Below are positions 19,820-28,086 of a DNA stretch of 64,000 nucleotides, piece after piece. Position 1 is the stretch's first letter. Every line of letters starts with the position of its first letter. The stretch comes from Synergistaceae bacterium (GTDB lineage Bacteria > Synergistota > Synergistia > Synergistales > Aminobacteriaceae). The notes under the pieces were generated by a model. It did not search any database, was not told the origin of the DNA, and saw only the letters and a list, made by a program, of their open reading frames with translations. The translations under genes were made by a program, and so were the position numbers. The DNA is taken from NCBI GenBank assembly GCA_018436595.1, contig JAHDLC010000015.1:1-64000 (forward strand), written 5' to 3'.

Positions 19820-22125
19820 TTTTCTCCTGCCTTCCGTTCCTGCTTTTTTCCCCGGAGAAGGGAATGCAGATATTCACCTGCTACCGGTATTTCTTCGGGA
19901 AAGACTCCAGCGGCATGCCCGACGGCGGCGACAAGGGCCGGAGCGCCGGAATCCATGGGAAGCTCGCCGAGTCCCTTCGCTCCGTAAGGTCCCCATGAGA
20001 AGGGCACTTCCTGGAGATCCACGGAAAAGTCCGGCGTATCAAGAGTCGTCGGGATAAGGTACTGGTTGAGGTGCGCCGCTGTATAGCTTCCGTTTTTCAT
20101 CCCCACATCCTCGAGGTACGCGTAGCCGAAAGCCTGGAGGGATCCTCCTTCGATCTGGCCTTCAGCGAGGACGGGGGAAATTGCCTTCCCCATCTCGGCT
20201 GAGATATAGGCCTTCCGGGGCATTATTTCGAAGGTGTCCATGTCCACCTCGACCTCCACCACGTCGGCGATCCAGGCGTAGGCCTTGTAAGCGTCACCGG
20301 TGTAGGATGCTTCATCCCATGAGAATCCCGGAATCGGCCGGTATTGTACCGTAGCCGAGAGAATGCCGGGGAAGGAGGCAAGCCGCTTTGCCATGTCGAA
20401 GAACGGGATCCGGTCATTTCCGCCTGCGGTGAAAGCTCCCTTATCGAAAGAAAACCGCTTCCCGGCAAACTCTTCAAGTTCGGCGGCTTTTTCCGCCATC
20501 TGCTCCACAAGGGAGATGCATGCGTCCTGGACCGTTTTCCCCACGTACATGGTTGTCCTTGACGCTACCGTGGGACCGCTGTTCGGGACCACCGACGTAT
20601 CGGGAACATGGTGGACCACGCTCTCGAGGTCGAGACCCAGGGTCTCCGCGGCAATCATGGGAAGGACTGTGGATGCCCCCTGGCCCATTTCAACGCTGCT
20701 CACCAGCACCTCCACCTTTCCGCCCCCAGTCACCCGGACGGACGCCGATCCGCTGATGGTCTCCTCTCCGCTCCCGGTAAAACCGCCGCCATGAAGGCCG
20801 AGGGAGAGGCCTATCCCCTTCCTGAAAAAGGGATTCTTTCTGTTTTCTTCGTCGAACAGACGCCGTTTCTCCCTGTATCCGGACATTTCAACAACCTTGT
20901 CCAGGACGAGCTCCGCCGACATCCCTTCATCCAGAACCTGCCCGTAGGGAAAGGAGGATCCGTTTTTCAGAAGGTTTTTCTTCCTGAGATCCAGGGGGTC
21001 CATTCCGAGGGCTTCCGCAATCCTGTCCATGTGCCGTTCGATGGCAAAATTGCTCTGTGGGACCCCGAACCCCCTGTAGGCACCGTTGGGGGGCGTGTTT
21101 GTCGCCACGGCCCTCGCCCTGACCGAGACATGGGGAATGAAATAGCACCCTGTGGCATGCAGGATGGAGCGGGAGAGCACCACTTTGCTCATGGTGGTAA
21201 AGGCGCCTCCGTCAAGAACGATGTCGATTTCAGCCGCTGTCAGGGTTCCGTCCTTTTTCACCCCTGTCCGGTGCCGGATGACCGACGGGTGCCGCTTGGT
21301 GGTGCAGAGAAGATCTTCCTTCCTGTCGTAGACCATCTTCACCGGCCGTCCGCTCTTCAGTGCCAGAAGAGCGGCGTGGAGCCCGAGAATGGACGGATAG
21401 TCCTCTTTCCCTCCGAAAGCTCCCCCTGTAACAGTCTGGCGTACCCTGACCTTTTCGGGAGGAAAGCCCAGAGCCTTGACCAGGGCGGAGTGAACATAAT
21501 AGGGACACTGCATGGAACCGATGACCTCCAGGGAACCGTCCTCCCCGGGAAGGGCCGCCATTCCCTGGGTTTCGAGATAGACATGCTCCTGGTGTTTTGT
21601 CCTGTAGGTCCCCTCCACGATGAGGTCGGCGGTTTCGAATGCCTCCGCGGCATTCCCGGAGGCAATCGAATATTCGTCCATGATGTTGTTTTCGCCCCAG
21701 ATGACCTGGGTGCAGGCGATAGAGTCCTCCACGGTGAGGATGGGAGGCAGTTCCTCAACGTCCAGCGAAACTGCAGCAAGGGCTTCTCCGAGCGTTTCCT
21801 GGTCCGGAGCCGCCACCAGGGCAACCGCCTGGGTCGGGAAAGAAATGAGAAGGTCGGCAAGGGCAGGATAATCGTCCCGGATCATGGAAACCGCATTGAT
21901 TCCCGGTAGGTCCCGGGCTGTCACCAGAACGACACGGCCCCAGTCAAAAGATGGATCGAGCCGGATTTCCCGTAATTTCCCCCTCGGCACCTGAGCGCGC
22001 ACCGTTCCGCCGATCCAGCACCCGTCGATGTTCAGGTCGTCCAGGAACTGTGCACTACCACACGCTTTTGCCAGGCCATCGGTTCTCGGAACCGGAGAAC
22101 CCACTACGGCCGTTGTCTCATCCAA
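19816..22125 (-). CDS. Molybdenum hydroxylase (xanthine dehydrogenase family), Mo-cofactor subunit 1
   Basis: 769 residues, full length. Molybdopterin loops are visible: GGAFGGKEDY (234-243), GAYRGFGVPQSNFAIERH, and the catalytic-Glu motif GAKGLGE (Glu721). It hydroxylates a heterocycle using water at the Mo centre. It pairs with the fused Fe-S/FAD subunit downstream. Immediately upstream are the DHOD-like flavoprotein and SsnA, an association also seen in the E. coli ygfK-ssnA-ygfM-xdhD group, which points to purine or related N-heterocycle breakdown. Residues that discriminate xanthine from other substrates were not assigned. Confidence 0.9.
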   Translation of the reverse strand: MDETTAVVGSPVPRTDGLAKACGSAQFLDDLNIDGCWIGGTVRAQVPRGKLREIRLDPSFDWGRVVLVTARDLPGINAVSMIRDDYPALADLLISFPTQAVALVAAPDQETLGEALAAVSLDVEELPPILTVEDSIACTQVIWGENNIMDEYSIASGNAAEAFETADLIVEGTYRTKHQEHVYLETQGMAALPGEDGSLEVIGSMQCPYYVHSALVKALGFPPEKVRVRQTVTGGAFGGKEDYPSILGLHAALLALKSGRPVKMVYDRKEDLLCTTKRHPSVIRHRTGVKKDGTLTAAEIDIVLDGGAFTTMSKVVLSRSILHATGCYFIPHVSVRARAVATNTPPNGAYRGFGVPQSNFAIERHMDRIAEALGMDPLDLRKKNLLKNGSSFPYGQVLDEGMSAELVLDKVVEMSGYREKRRLFDEENRKNPFFRKGIGLSLGLHGGGFTGSGEETISGSASVRVTGGGKVEVLVSSVEMGQGASTVLPMIAAETLGLDLESVVHHVPDTSVVPNSGPTVASRTTMYVGKTVQDACISLVEQMAEKAAELEEFAGKRFSFDKGAFTAGGNDRIPFFDMAKRLASFPGILSATVQYRPIPGFSWDEASYTGDAYKAYAWIADVVEVEVDMDTFEIMPRKAYISAEMGKAISPVLAEGQIEGGSLQAFGYAYLEDVGMKNGSYTAAHLNQYLIPTTLDTPDFSVDLQEVPFSWGPYGAKGLGELPMDSGAPALVAAVGHAAGVFPEEIPVAGEYLHSLLRGKKQERKAGEK

Positions 22126-22141
22126 CAGGGGCTCCTCCTTT

Positions 22142-23065
22142 CTACTTCAGACCCGATCGGGCGTTCCTGGCCATCACGTTTCTCAGGTACTGGCCCCGGA
22201 CGTCCTCAATGGAGGCAATTCCAGAGGAATCCATCCACTCTCCCATCTCCCGGGCCACCTTTCCGTAAATTTCCGGCCCGTTCTGTATGGCCGCGGAACA
22301 GATCTGCACCAGGGAGGCTCCTGCCATGATGAACTGAAGGGCATCCCTGCCGGTGCAAATTCCTCCCACGCCGATAACGGGCTTCGGCTGGACCGATGCT
22401 ATCTGGTAGACAATGCGGAGGGCAATGGGACGGATGGGAGGTCCCGAAAGCCACCCCTGGCCGTAGGTCGAGCCCAGTGGAGGCTTTGCCGTGTCAATGT
22501 CGAAATCCAGGGCCGGCCCGAAGGAATTGATGGCCACAAAACCGTCCACGATGTCCGCAGCTCTTACTGCCAGCTCCTCGATATCCGGAGTATTGGGAGA
22601 AATTTTCATCCAGACGGGAACGGATACAGCCTCCCGGAGGGCTTTTGCCACGTCCAGGAGAGGATCAAGGGATTTTCCCGTATAGTGGGTGGAAAACTCG
22701 ATGATGTCGGGCCCGACTTCTTTTTCCAGCAGCCTGCCCAGGGTTCGTACATCCTCCGGCGAGTAGCCGATGGACGCGATGAGGGGAACCCCGGCCCGCT
22801 TAACTTCCCGGTAGGCTTCCAGGTACTCCTCCACCGGCGTCTCGGCCCAAGTTTCACAGTTCAGAAGGCCGCCGCATGAGGCTTTTCGTATGGTGGGCCT
22901 CGGGTCCTTCGCGGGAACCACGGAGACCGTTTTTGTGACGATTCCTCCGGCTCCGCCGGCCACGGCTTCCTGCAGCCTGACGGCCGTACCCACATTCGGA
23001 CCTGCGGCTGTCAGCACCGGATTGGAAAAAAAGACATCATGTACCCTAGAAGAAAGATCCGCCAT
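22142..23065 (-). CDS. Class-1 dihydroorotate dehydrogenase-like flavoprotein lacking the family's catalytic motif
   Basis: 307 residues, a TIM-barrel FMN protein of the DHOD/PreA superfamily. Conserved parts: N-terminal NPVLTAAGP and GIVTKTVS, MKISPN (FMN-contacting Lys), PPLGSTYGQGWLSGP, and the phosphate-binding VIGVGGICTGRDAL. The strand where DHODs carry NxSCPN reads EFSTHYTG, so the catalytic Cys/Ser position and its Asn are replaced. No PyrK or ferredoxin-domain partner is adjacent, and the C-terminal 4Fe-4S domain of PreA is absent. Placed inside the Mo-hydroxylase cluster, it probably reduces or oxidises a heterocyclic intermediate rather than dihydroorotate. PreA-like dihydropyrimidine dehydrogenase is the nearest alternative. 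Confidence 0.8.
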   Translation of the reverse strand: MADLSSRVHDVFFSNPVLTAAGPNVGTAVRLQEAVAGGAGGIVTKTVSVVPAKDPRPTIRKASCGGLLNCETWAETPVEEYLEAYREVKRAGVPLIASIGYSPEDVRTLGRLLEKEVGPDIIEFSTHYTGKSLDPLLDVAKALREAVSVPVWMKISPNTPDIEELAVRAADIVDGFVAINSFGPALDFDIDTAKPPLGSTYGQGWLSGPPIRPIALRIVYQIASVQPKPVIGVGGICTGRDALQFIMAGASLVQICSAAIQNGPEIYGKVAREMGEWMDSSGIASIEDVRGQYLRNVMARNARSGLK

Positions 23066-23083
23066 GATTTCGCCTCCCTGAAC

Positions 23084-24397
23084 TCACAAATTTCGAAAAC
23101 GGAGCGATTGGGCAGATGCCGCCCTTTTGGCCCGGAACCGGAGAGAATTCATGTCGTGGCCTGGAAACTCTCCCTTCCGCCAGAGGATTTTGCCGTTGAC
23201 TGCCGTGAGATGAGCTTTCCCTCCCTTTGCACCGAAGAGGATGTGGCCGAGAAGGTTTGCCTCTGAAACCGGAGAAAGGGGGATGTAATCGAGAACCGCA
23301 ATATCCGCTGCAGCTCCAGGCCGGAATCCCGTCCGTACCTGAAGGTGCCTCTGAAGTATTTTTTGCGGATACCGGAACATCATGTCAGCCATCCTGGAAT
23401 AGGGCTCACCGCCTCCGGCTCCGAGGAGCAGGTAGGAACGGAGAGCGGCCACCAGGTCTCCCGACATTCCGTCCGTCCCGAGAAGATGACCGGGAAGCCT
23501 GTCCCTGTCCGGCTTTCCGACCCGGTTGTTTGCATTGGATTCAGGATTCAGGACAACCACGGGCCTGATCTCCCCGAGAAGGGAATAATCCTTCTCCGAG
23601 AGATGGACACAGTGGATCAGGAAACTGTCCCCGTCCAGGAGACCGAAAGAGTTCAGGCGGTCCACCGGGCCCTCATACCCCTGTTCCCGGCAGAAGGCAA
23701 GATCTTCCGGAGCCTCCCCGCAATGAACATGAACTGCCATTTCCGGCGGTTTTTCCTCTGAAATGAAGGAGAGGGTCTCCTCGGAAAGGGTCAGGTTGGC
23801 GTGGAGACCGAACATCCCCCCAAGAAAGGGGTCGCTGCGATGCTTCTCCCAGAAGGAAAGGTTCTCCGCCACCTGGCGCTTCATGGCCTCTTTTCCCTGA
23901 CGGTCCGATGTTTCCAGGCAGAGCACTGCCCGGATCCCCGCTTGGCAAACGGCTTCAGCGGCTACGTCGAGGCTTCCGCTGTCAAGGTTCATTGAAGCGT
24001 GATGGTCAAAAACAGAGGTCACCCCGAAGGAGAGAGAATCCAGGGCTCCCATAAGTACAGAAAAATAGAGCGACTCCTCGTCGATCACCCTGTCCAGCCT
24101 CCACCAGAGATTCTCGAGAATATCCGGAAAGGTCTCCGTCGGACCCGACGGAGAGATTCCCGGGGCGAAGAAAGAATACAGGTGATGGTGGAAATTCACG
24201 AATCCCGGAAGGATCAGCCGTCCTTCCACGTCGTAAAAGGGAACGTCGTCCTTCCTGACTGTTTCCCAGGGTCCGATCTCCGCGACTTTGCCGTCGGAGA
24301 CGAGCAGGGCTCCGTCTTCTATGAACAGCCCCGATCCGTCGGCCACGACACCCCGCCCGATGACGTAGTCCGGGCTGTCACCGAATTTCCCGGTCAT
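23084..24397 (-). CDS. ssnA: SsnA-like amidohydrolase / deaminase
   Basis: 437 residues of the amidohydrolase superfamily. Metal ligands are all present: NFHHHLYSF (HxH), HVHCGEAPE, HCVHLSEKD and LGTDGMSGD. The segment ENLWWRLDRVIDEESLYFS matches E. coli SsnA closely by memory. Relatives hydrolytically deaminate purines, pterins or triazines. SsnA genes recur in selenium/molybdenum hydroxylase clusters whose full pathway is not worked out, so a guanine- or xanthine-type substrate is an inference. Its start overlaps the upstream Mo-subunit stop by 4 bases, so translation is coupled. Confidence 0.88.
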   Translation of the reverse strand: MTGKFGDSPDYVIGRGVVADGSGLFIEDGALLVSDGKVAEIGPWETVRKDDVPFYDVEGRLILPGFVNFHHHLYSFFAPGISPSGPTETFPDILENLWWRLDRVIDEESLYFSVLMGALDSLSFGVTSVFDHHASMNLDSGSLDVAAEAVCQAGIRAVLCLETSDRQGKEAMKRQVAENLSFWEKHRSDPFLGGMFGLHANLTLSEETLSFISEEKPPEMAVHVHCGEAPEDLAFCREQGYEGPVDRLNSFGLLDGDSFLIHCVHLSEKDYSLLGEIRPVVVLNPESNANNRVGKPDRDRLPGHLLGTDGMSGDLVAALRSYLLLGAGGGEPYSRMADMMFRYPQKILQRHLQVRTGFRPGAAADIAVLDYIPLSPVSEANLLGHILFGAKGGKAHLTAVNGKILWRKGEFPGHDMNSLRFRAKRAASAQSLRFRNL

Positions 24398-26715
24398 TTG
24401 ACACCTTTGATCGCCGCAAGCACCTTCTCGGGGGTCAGCGGAAGGTCATAGATTCTTCTGCCCGTGGCGTCAAAAATGGCGTTGGCGATGGCAGGCGCCG
24501 GTCCGTTGATGCCTATCTCGGAAATGGATTTGGCACCGTAGGGGCCCGTAGGCTCGTCCGATTCCGCCAGGATGGTCTTCATTTCCGGCATGTCCAGGGT
24601 ACCGAAAATCTTGTAGTCCCAGAAGGAGCTGTTCGTCATCTTCCCCCTCGGGTCGAAGAGATACTGCTCCGTGAGGGCGTAGCTTATGCCGTTCATGGTG
24701 GCCCCCTCGATCTGACCCTCGGCGAGGACGGGGTTGATCGGCCTCCCGCAGTCTCCGGCCGAGACGAACTTCACCAGGCGGACCTTTCCTGTTTCCAGGT
24801 CCACGTCCACCTCGGCAAAGTGAGCCATAAAGGGCGCCGGCGATTCATCTCCCGTATAGGAGGCGCCTGCCTGGATCTGGAACTGGTCGTGGCTGTACAT
24901 GGCGAAACAGGCGATTTTCGAGAAGGGGGCTTCCTCTCCGGATTTCCTGTTCACCACGACCCCTCCGTCACCGAGGGAAAGGGAATCAGCCGAGGCACCC
25001 ATGAGAACGGCGGCAGCGGACAGAATCTGGTCCCTGATCTTTCCGGCGCAGCGGAGCACCGCCTGGCCCGAAACGTAGGTGGTAGAGGAAGCGTATGCCC
25101 CGGTGTCAAAGGGCGTAAGATCCGTGTCGGAGGAAAGAATAAGGATCATTTCCACGGGAACCTTCAGCGTTTCCGCCGCGATCTGGCTGAGGATGGTGTC
25201 AGACCCCGTGCCGATATCCGTAGCCCCCACATACAGGTTGAAAGAACCGTCGTCGTTCATCTTCATGGAAGCGCTTCCCATGTCCACTTTCGGGATGCCC
25301 GAACCCTGCATTGAAACGGCGGCGCCCACACCCTTGACCCACGAGCCGGAGGTGATCCTCTTTCCCCGGAGCCTGCTCCAGCCGATTTCCTCGGCCCCGC
25401 GGTCCAGGCACTCCGAAAGCTTGCACGACTTGATGATCTGGCTGACCCCTTCGGTTCCTTCTCCGATGGCCTTGAAAACTTCGGAGGTTTCACCCTCGCG
25501 GATATGCCACTTCTTCACGTAGTCAACGAAATCCAGGCCGAGTTTTCTGCAGATGCTGTCCACGTGCTGATTAAAGGCAAAATACCCCTGGGTGGCGCCA
25601 TATCCCCGATAGGCTCCTCCAACCGGGAGGGTGGTGTAGACCGCTCTTCCGGTGAAGGAGACATTGGGTATCTTGTTGAACATGGGCAGAACCTTCGATC
25701 CCGCGTTAGAGAGCACCGTCAGGGCATGGGCACCGTAGGCGCCGGTATTCATGATGTCGTTCATTTCCAGGGCGGTTATGGTGCCGTCCTTCTTTACGCC
25801 GGTCTTTATGCGTACCCTCATGGGATGCCTGGTTCTCGCGGTGGTGAAGACTTCATGGCGCGAAAGCTCGGCCTTTACGCTCCTTTTGTATTTCCATGCC
25901 GCCAGGGCGACGTAGGGCTCGAGGATGATCTCCTGCTTGCTGCCGAAGCCTCCGCCGATCCTGGGCTTTACAACCCTGATCATGTGGGCGGGTATACCCG
26001 TCACCCTGCTGACCGTTCTCCGGGCATGGAAGGGAACCTGGGTCGATGAGTAGATGACCAGCCTGCCTTTTTCGTCAAAGGTGGCCGTGGCCGCATGGGG
26101 TTCCATGGCGCAGTGGTTTGTATAGTGGGTCCTGTAGGTTTCCTCTTCGACAAAATCCGCCTCGGCGAAACCCTTTTCCACGTCGCCGAAGGAAAAAAGC
26201 ACCTCCCCCGCAACATTCTCTTCCGGCCGGTACGGCACGGGAAGAGGAGCGAAAGCGCCATCTCCGTGGAGACAGGGTACCCCCGGATCCATGGATTTTT
26301 CCGGGTCGAAGAGGGGTTCGAGCTGCCTGTACTCCACCCGAACGGCACCTGCCGCCTCCCGGGCAGCCGCAGGAGATTCCGCCAGCACCGCACCGACGAT
26401 ATCGCCCACATAGCGAACACTCTTGTTGAAGAGGGCGGTATCGTAGGGAGAAGGTTCGGGATACCCCTGGCCGGCCGTGGTATAGAGGTCCGACGGGGTG
26501 TTGCCCGAGTGAAAGACGTCCACGACGCCCTCCATGCCCCGCGCGGGACCGTCGTCGATGGACAGTATCTCCGCATGGGCGTGGGGGGAATAAAAGAATA
26601 CAAGGTAGAAAGGATCCTTTACCTCGAAGTCTGCGGTATACCTGGCGGCCCCGCAGGCAAGGGAAAGGGAATCCACCTTCAGGACCGGCTTTCCGACCAC
26701 GGAGAAATCAGTCAT
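24394..26715 (-). CDS. Molybdenum hydroxylase (xanthine dehydrogenase family), Mo-cofactor subunit 2
   Basis: 773 residues, a second, clearly diverged large subunit. It shows GGGFGSKQEI, GAYRGYGATQGYFAFNQHVD and the catalytic-Glu motif as GAKSISE (Glu733), where its paralogue has GAKGLGE. It belongs with the separate Fe-S (26708-27175) and FAD (27172-27999) subunits in the CoxL/CoxS/CoxM-type three-gene arrangement, with overlaps of 8 and 4 bases. The CO-dehydrogenase active-site loop (VAYRCSFR) is not present, so this is not CO dehydrogenase. Xanthine or another N-heterocycle or aldehyde is likely. Confidence 0.9.
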   Translation of the reverse strand: MTDFSVVGKPVLKVDSLSLACGAARYTADFEVKDPFYLVFFYSPHAHAEILSIDDGPARGMEGVVDVFHSGNTPSDLYTTAGQGYPEPSPYDTALFNKSVRYVGDIVGAVLAESPAAAREAAGAVRVEYRQLEPLFDPEKSMDPGVPCLHGDGAFAPLPVPYRPEENVAGEVLFSFGDVEKGFAEADFVEEETYRTHYTNHCAMEPHAATATFDEKGRLVIYSSTQVPFHARRTVSRVTGIPAHMIRVVKPRIGGGFGSKQEIILEPYVALAAWKYKRSVKAELSRHEVFTTARTRHPMRVRIKTGVKKDGTITALEMNDIMNTGAYGAHALTVLSNAGSKVLPMFNKIPNVSFTGRAVYTTLPVGGAYRGYGATQGYFAFNQHVDSICRKLGLDFVDYVKKWHIREGETSEVFKAIGEGTEGVSQIIKSCKLSECLDRGAEEIGWSRLRGKRITSGSWVKGVGAAVSMQGSGIPKVDMGSASMKMNDDGSFNLYVGATDIGTGSDTILSQIAAETLKVPVEMILILSSDTDLTPFDTGAYASSTTYVSGQAVLRCAGKIRDQILSAAAVLMGASADSLSLGDGGVVVNRKSGEEAPFSKIACFAMYSHDQFQIQAGASYTGDESPAPFMAHFAEVDVDLETGKVRLVKFVSAGDCGRPINPVLAEGQIEGATMNGISYALTEQYLFDPRGKMTNSSFWDYKIFGTLDMPEMKTILAESDEPTGPYGAKSISEIGINGPAPAIANAIFDATGRRIYDLPLTPEKVLAAIKGVK

Positions 26716-27175
26716 GGCTGCTCATCCTCCTTGCCGCGAGACGGACCGCCTCGATGATCTTGACATACCCGGTACAGCGGCATGAATTGCCGTCAAGAGC
26801 CCTGCGGATCTCGTCATCCGTAGGGTTCGGCGTCTTTTTCAGAAGGCAGTAGGCGGCCAGGATCATAGCCGGAGTGCAGAAACCGCACTGAACGGCTCCC
26901 GTCTCGACAAAAGCGGCCTGCAGCGGGTGGGGCGAATGGATTGATCCCAGCCCCGCCACGGTGAGAATCTCCTTTTCCTGGGCGGACGCGGCAAAGACCT
27001 GGCAGGAATTCACCAGAGTACCGTCGAGAACCACGGCGCAGGAACCGCAGGCTCCTTCCCCGCACCCCCTGTGGACCTCGGTGCGGCCGTTCTCCCTCAG
27101 CACGTCCAGAAGGACCGCGTCGGGAGCGAAGGACCACTCCTCTTTGCGGCCGTTGATGAAAAATGTTCCCTTCAT
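26708..27175 (-). CDS. Molybdenum hydroxylase [2Fe-2S] subunit 2
   Basis: 155 residues with both clusters of the family: CGEGACGSCAVVLDGTLVNSC and CGFCTPAM ... CRCTGY. It transfers electrons from Mo to the FAD subunit. Length and motif order are normal for XdhC/CoxS-type proteins. Start overlaps the FAD subunit stop by 4 bases; its stop overlaps the Mo-subunit start by 8. Confidence 0.93.
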   Translation of the reverse strand: MKGTFFINGRKEEWSFAPDAVLLDVLRENGRTEVHRGCGEGACGSCAVVLDGTLVNSCQVFAASAQEKEILTVAGLGSIHSPHPLQAAFVETGAVQCGFCTPAMILAAYCLLKKTPNPTDDEIRRALDGNSCRCTGYVKIIEAVRLAARRMSSHD

Positions 27176-27999
27176 CGGGTTTCCTCCTCCCTGAAAAGGG
27201 CTGACTTCACGCAGCGCTCCACCTGGACTGCGGCTATTTCCGAAAGAAACTCGGGGGACCCGGCAGGCTTTCTTCCGAAGCGGACAGTGCCCATCTTCCG
27301 CAGGTCAAGGGACGAGACTTTCGAGAGATCCGCGCCGTTCAGCGCCTCCTCGAGATCCGTCAGCCTGACGACCCTGTCTGCCCCCCCGGAAAGGGCGACC
27401 CGGACCCTCTCGATCCTGGATCCTTTTTTCCGCGCCAGGACCGATACGGTGAAGGCCGGATAATCGAAACCCACGCGAACTTCCCTGTAATAGGCCGATA
27501 TCCAGTCAAACGCGTCCGGGAAGAGGAGAGATGTGATAAGGGTTCCTTTCTGGACGGCCCTGTTGGCCAACCACGTAGACAGGTCAAAAGAACCGGCGTT
27601 CTTTCCCTCGGTGCAGATTTCTCCTTCCAGCACGGCCATGGGACCGATGAGATCTGACCAGAGAGGGAAAAGAGAGGCGCTCCCTCCCATGGTTATCCTG
27701 TTCCTCAGAGGGGTGGAAGCCGCTGATCCGAGAGCCGAAGCAAGGATGCAGCCCGGATAGAGGTTGGAAAGATTTTCCGCCGCCGATGCAAAAGTCTGGT
27801 TCGCTCCGATTTCCAGAATCCCCCTGTCCGTTTTCAGATAATTCAGGGGCACCCTTGCAAGATCCACCACTCCGGAATAGGAAGCAATCCCGCTTTTCAC
27901 GAGATTTGTTCCACCTCCGTGGGGTATCGTTCTTTCCCTTCCGAGAAGTGCGACGGCTTCATCAACCGTCTCCGGGAAATACCATTGAACCATATTCAT
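27172..27999 (-). CDS. Molybdenum hydroxylase FAD-binding subunit 2
   Basis: 275 residues, CoxM/XdhB type. The FAD-binding N-terminal motif IPHGGGTNLVKSG lies near residue 25, and the second motif NRITMGGSASLFPLWSD near residue 103 has Ser where most members have Asn (GGN). The C-terminal CO_deh_flav_C-type domain ends around SEIAAVQVERCVKSALF. It is the first gene of the second hydroxylase; ATG follows GGGGGAGAAAC. An 87-base gap precedes it. Confidence 0.9.
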   Translation of the reverse strand: MNMVQWYFPETVDEAVALLGRERTIPHGGGTNLVKSGIASYSGVVDLARVPLNYLKTDRGILEIGANQTFASAAENLSNLYPGCILASALGSAASTPLRNRITMGGSASLFPLWSDLIGPMAVLEGEICTEGKNAGSFDLSTWLANRAVQKGTLITSLLFPDAFDWISAYYREVRVGFDYPAFTVSVLARKKGSRIERVRVALSGGADRVVRLTDLEEALNGADLSKVSSLDLRKMGTVRFGRKPAGSPEFLSEIAAVQVERCVKSALFREEETR

Positions 28000-28086
28000 G
28001 TTTCTCCCCCTTTATCGAAACGCTCAAAGGTTAATCCATGCAGATAAACTGTGGCCGGGCTGCTTTCGCCCTTAACTTTACCTCAA
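28000..28086 (-). other. Short leader before the second molybdenum hydroxylase
   Basis: 87 bases between the nucleotidyltransferase stop and the FAD-subunit start. On the minus strand it contains a small hairpin (GGGC, seven-base loop, GCCC) and the ribosome site GGGGGAG. I see no convincing promoter or intrinsic terminator, and it is too short for the Moco riboswitch class, so cotranscription with the upstream gene is the simpler reading. Confidence 0.4.

Noticed and set aside
24394-26715. Aerobic-type CO dehydrogenase large subunit
   Set aside because: The three-gene layout is CoxMSL-like, but the CO-dehydrogenase loop with the active-site Cys (VAYRCSFR) is absent; a xanthine dehydrogenase-family hydroxylase fits better.
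28000-28086. Moco riboswitch before the second molybdenum hydroxylase
   Set aside because: The gap is 87 bases and shows only one small hairpin, without the multi-stem architecture of that class.
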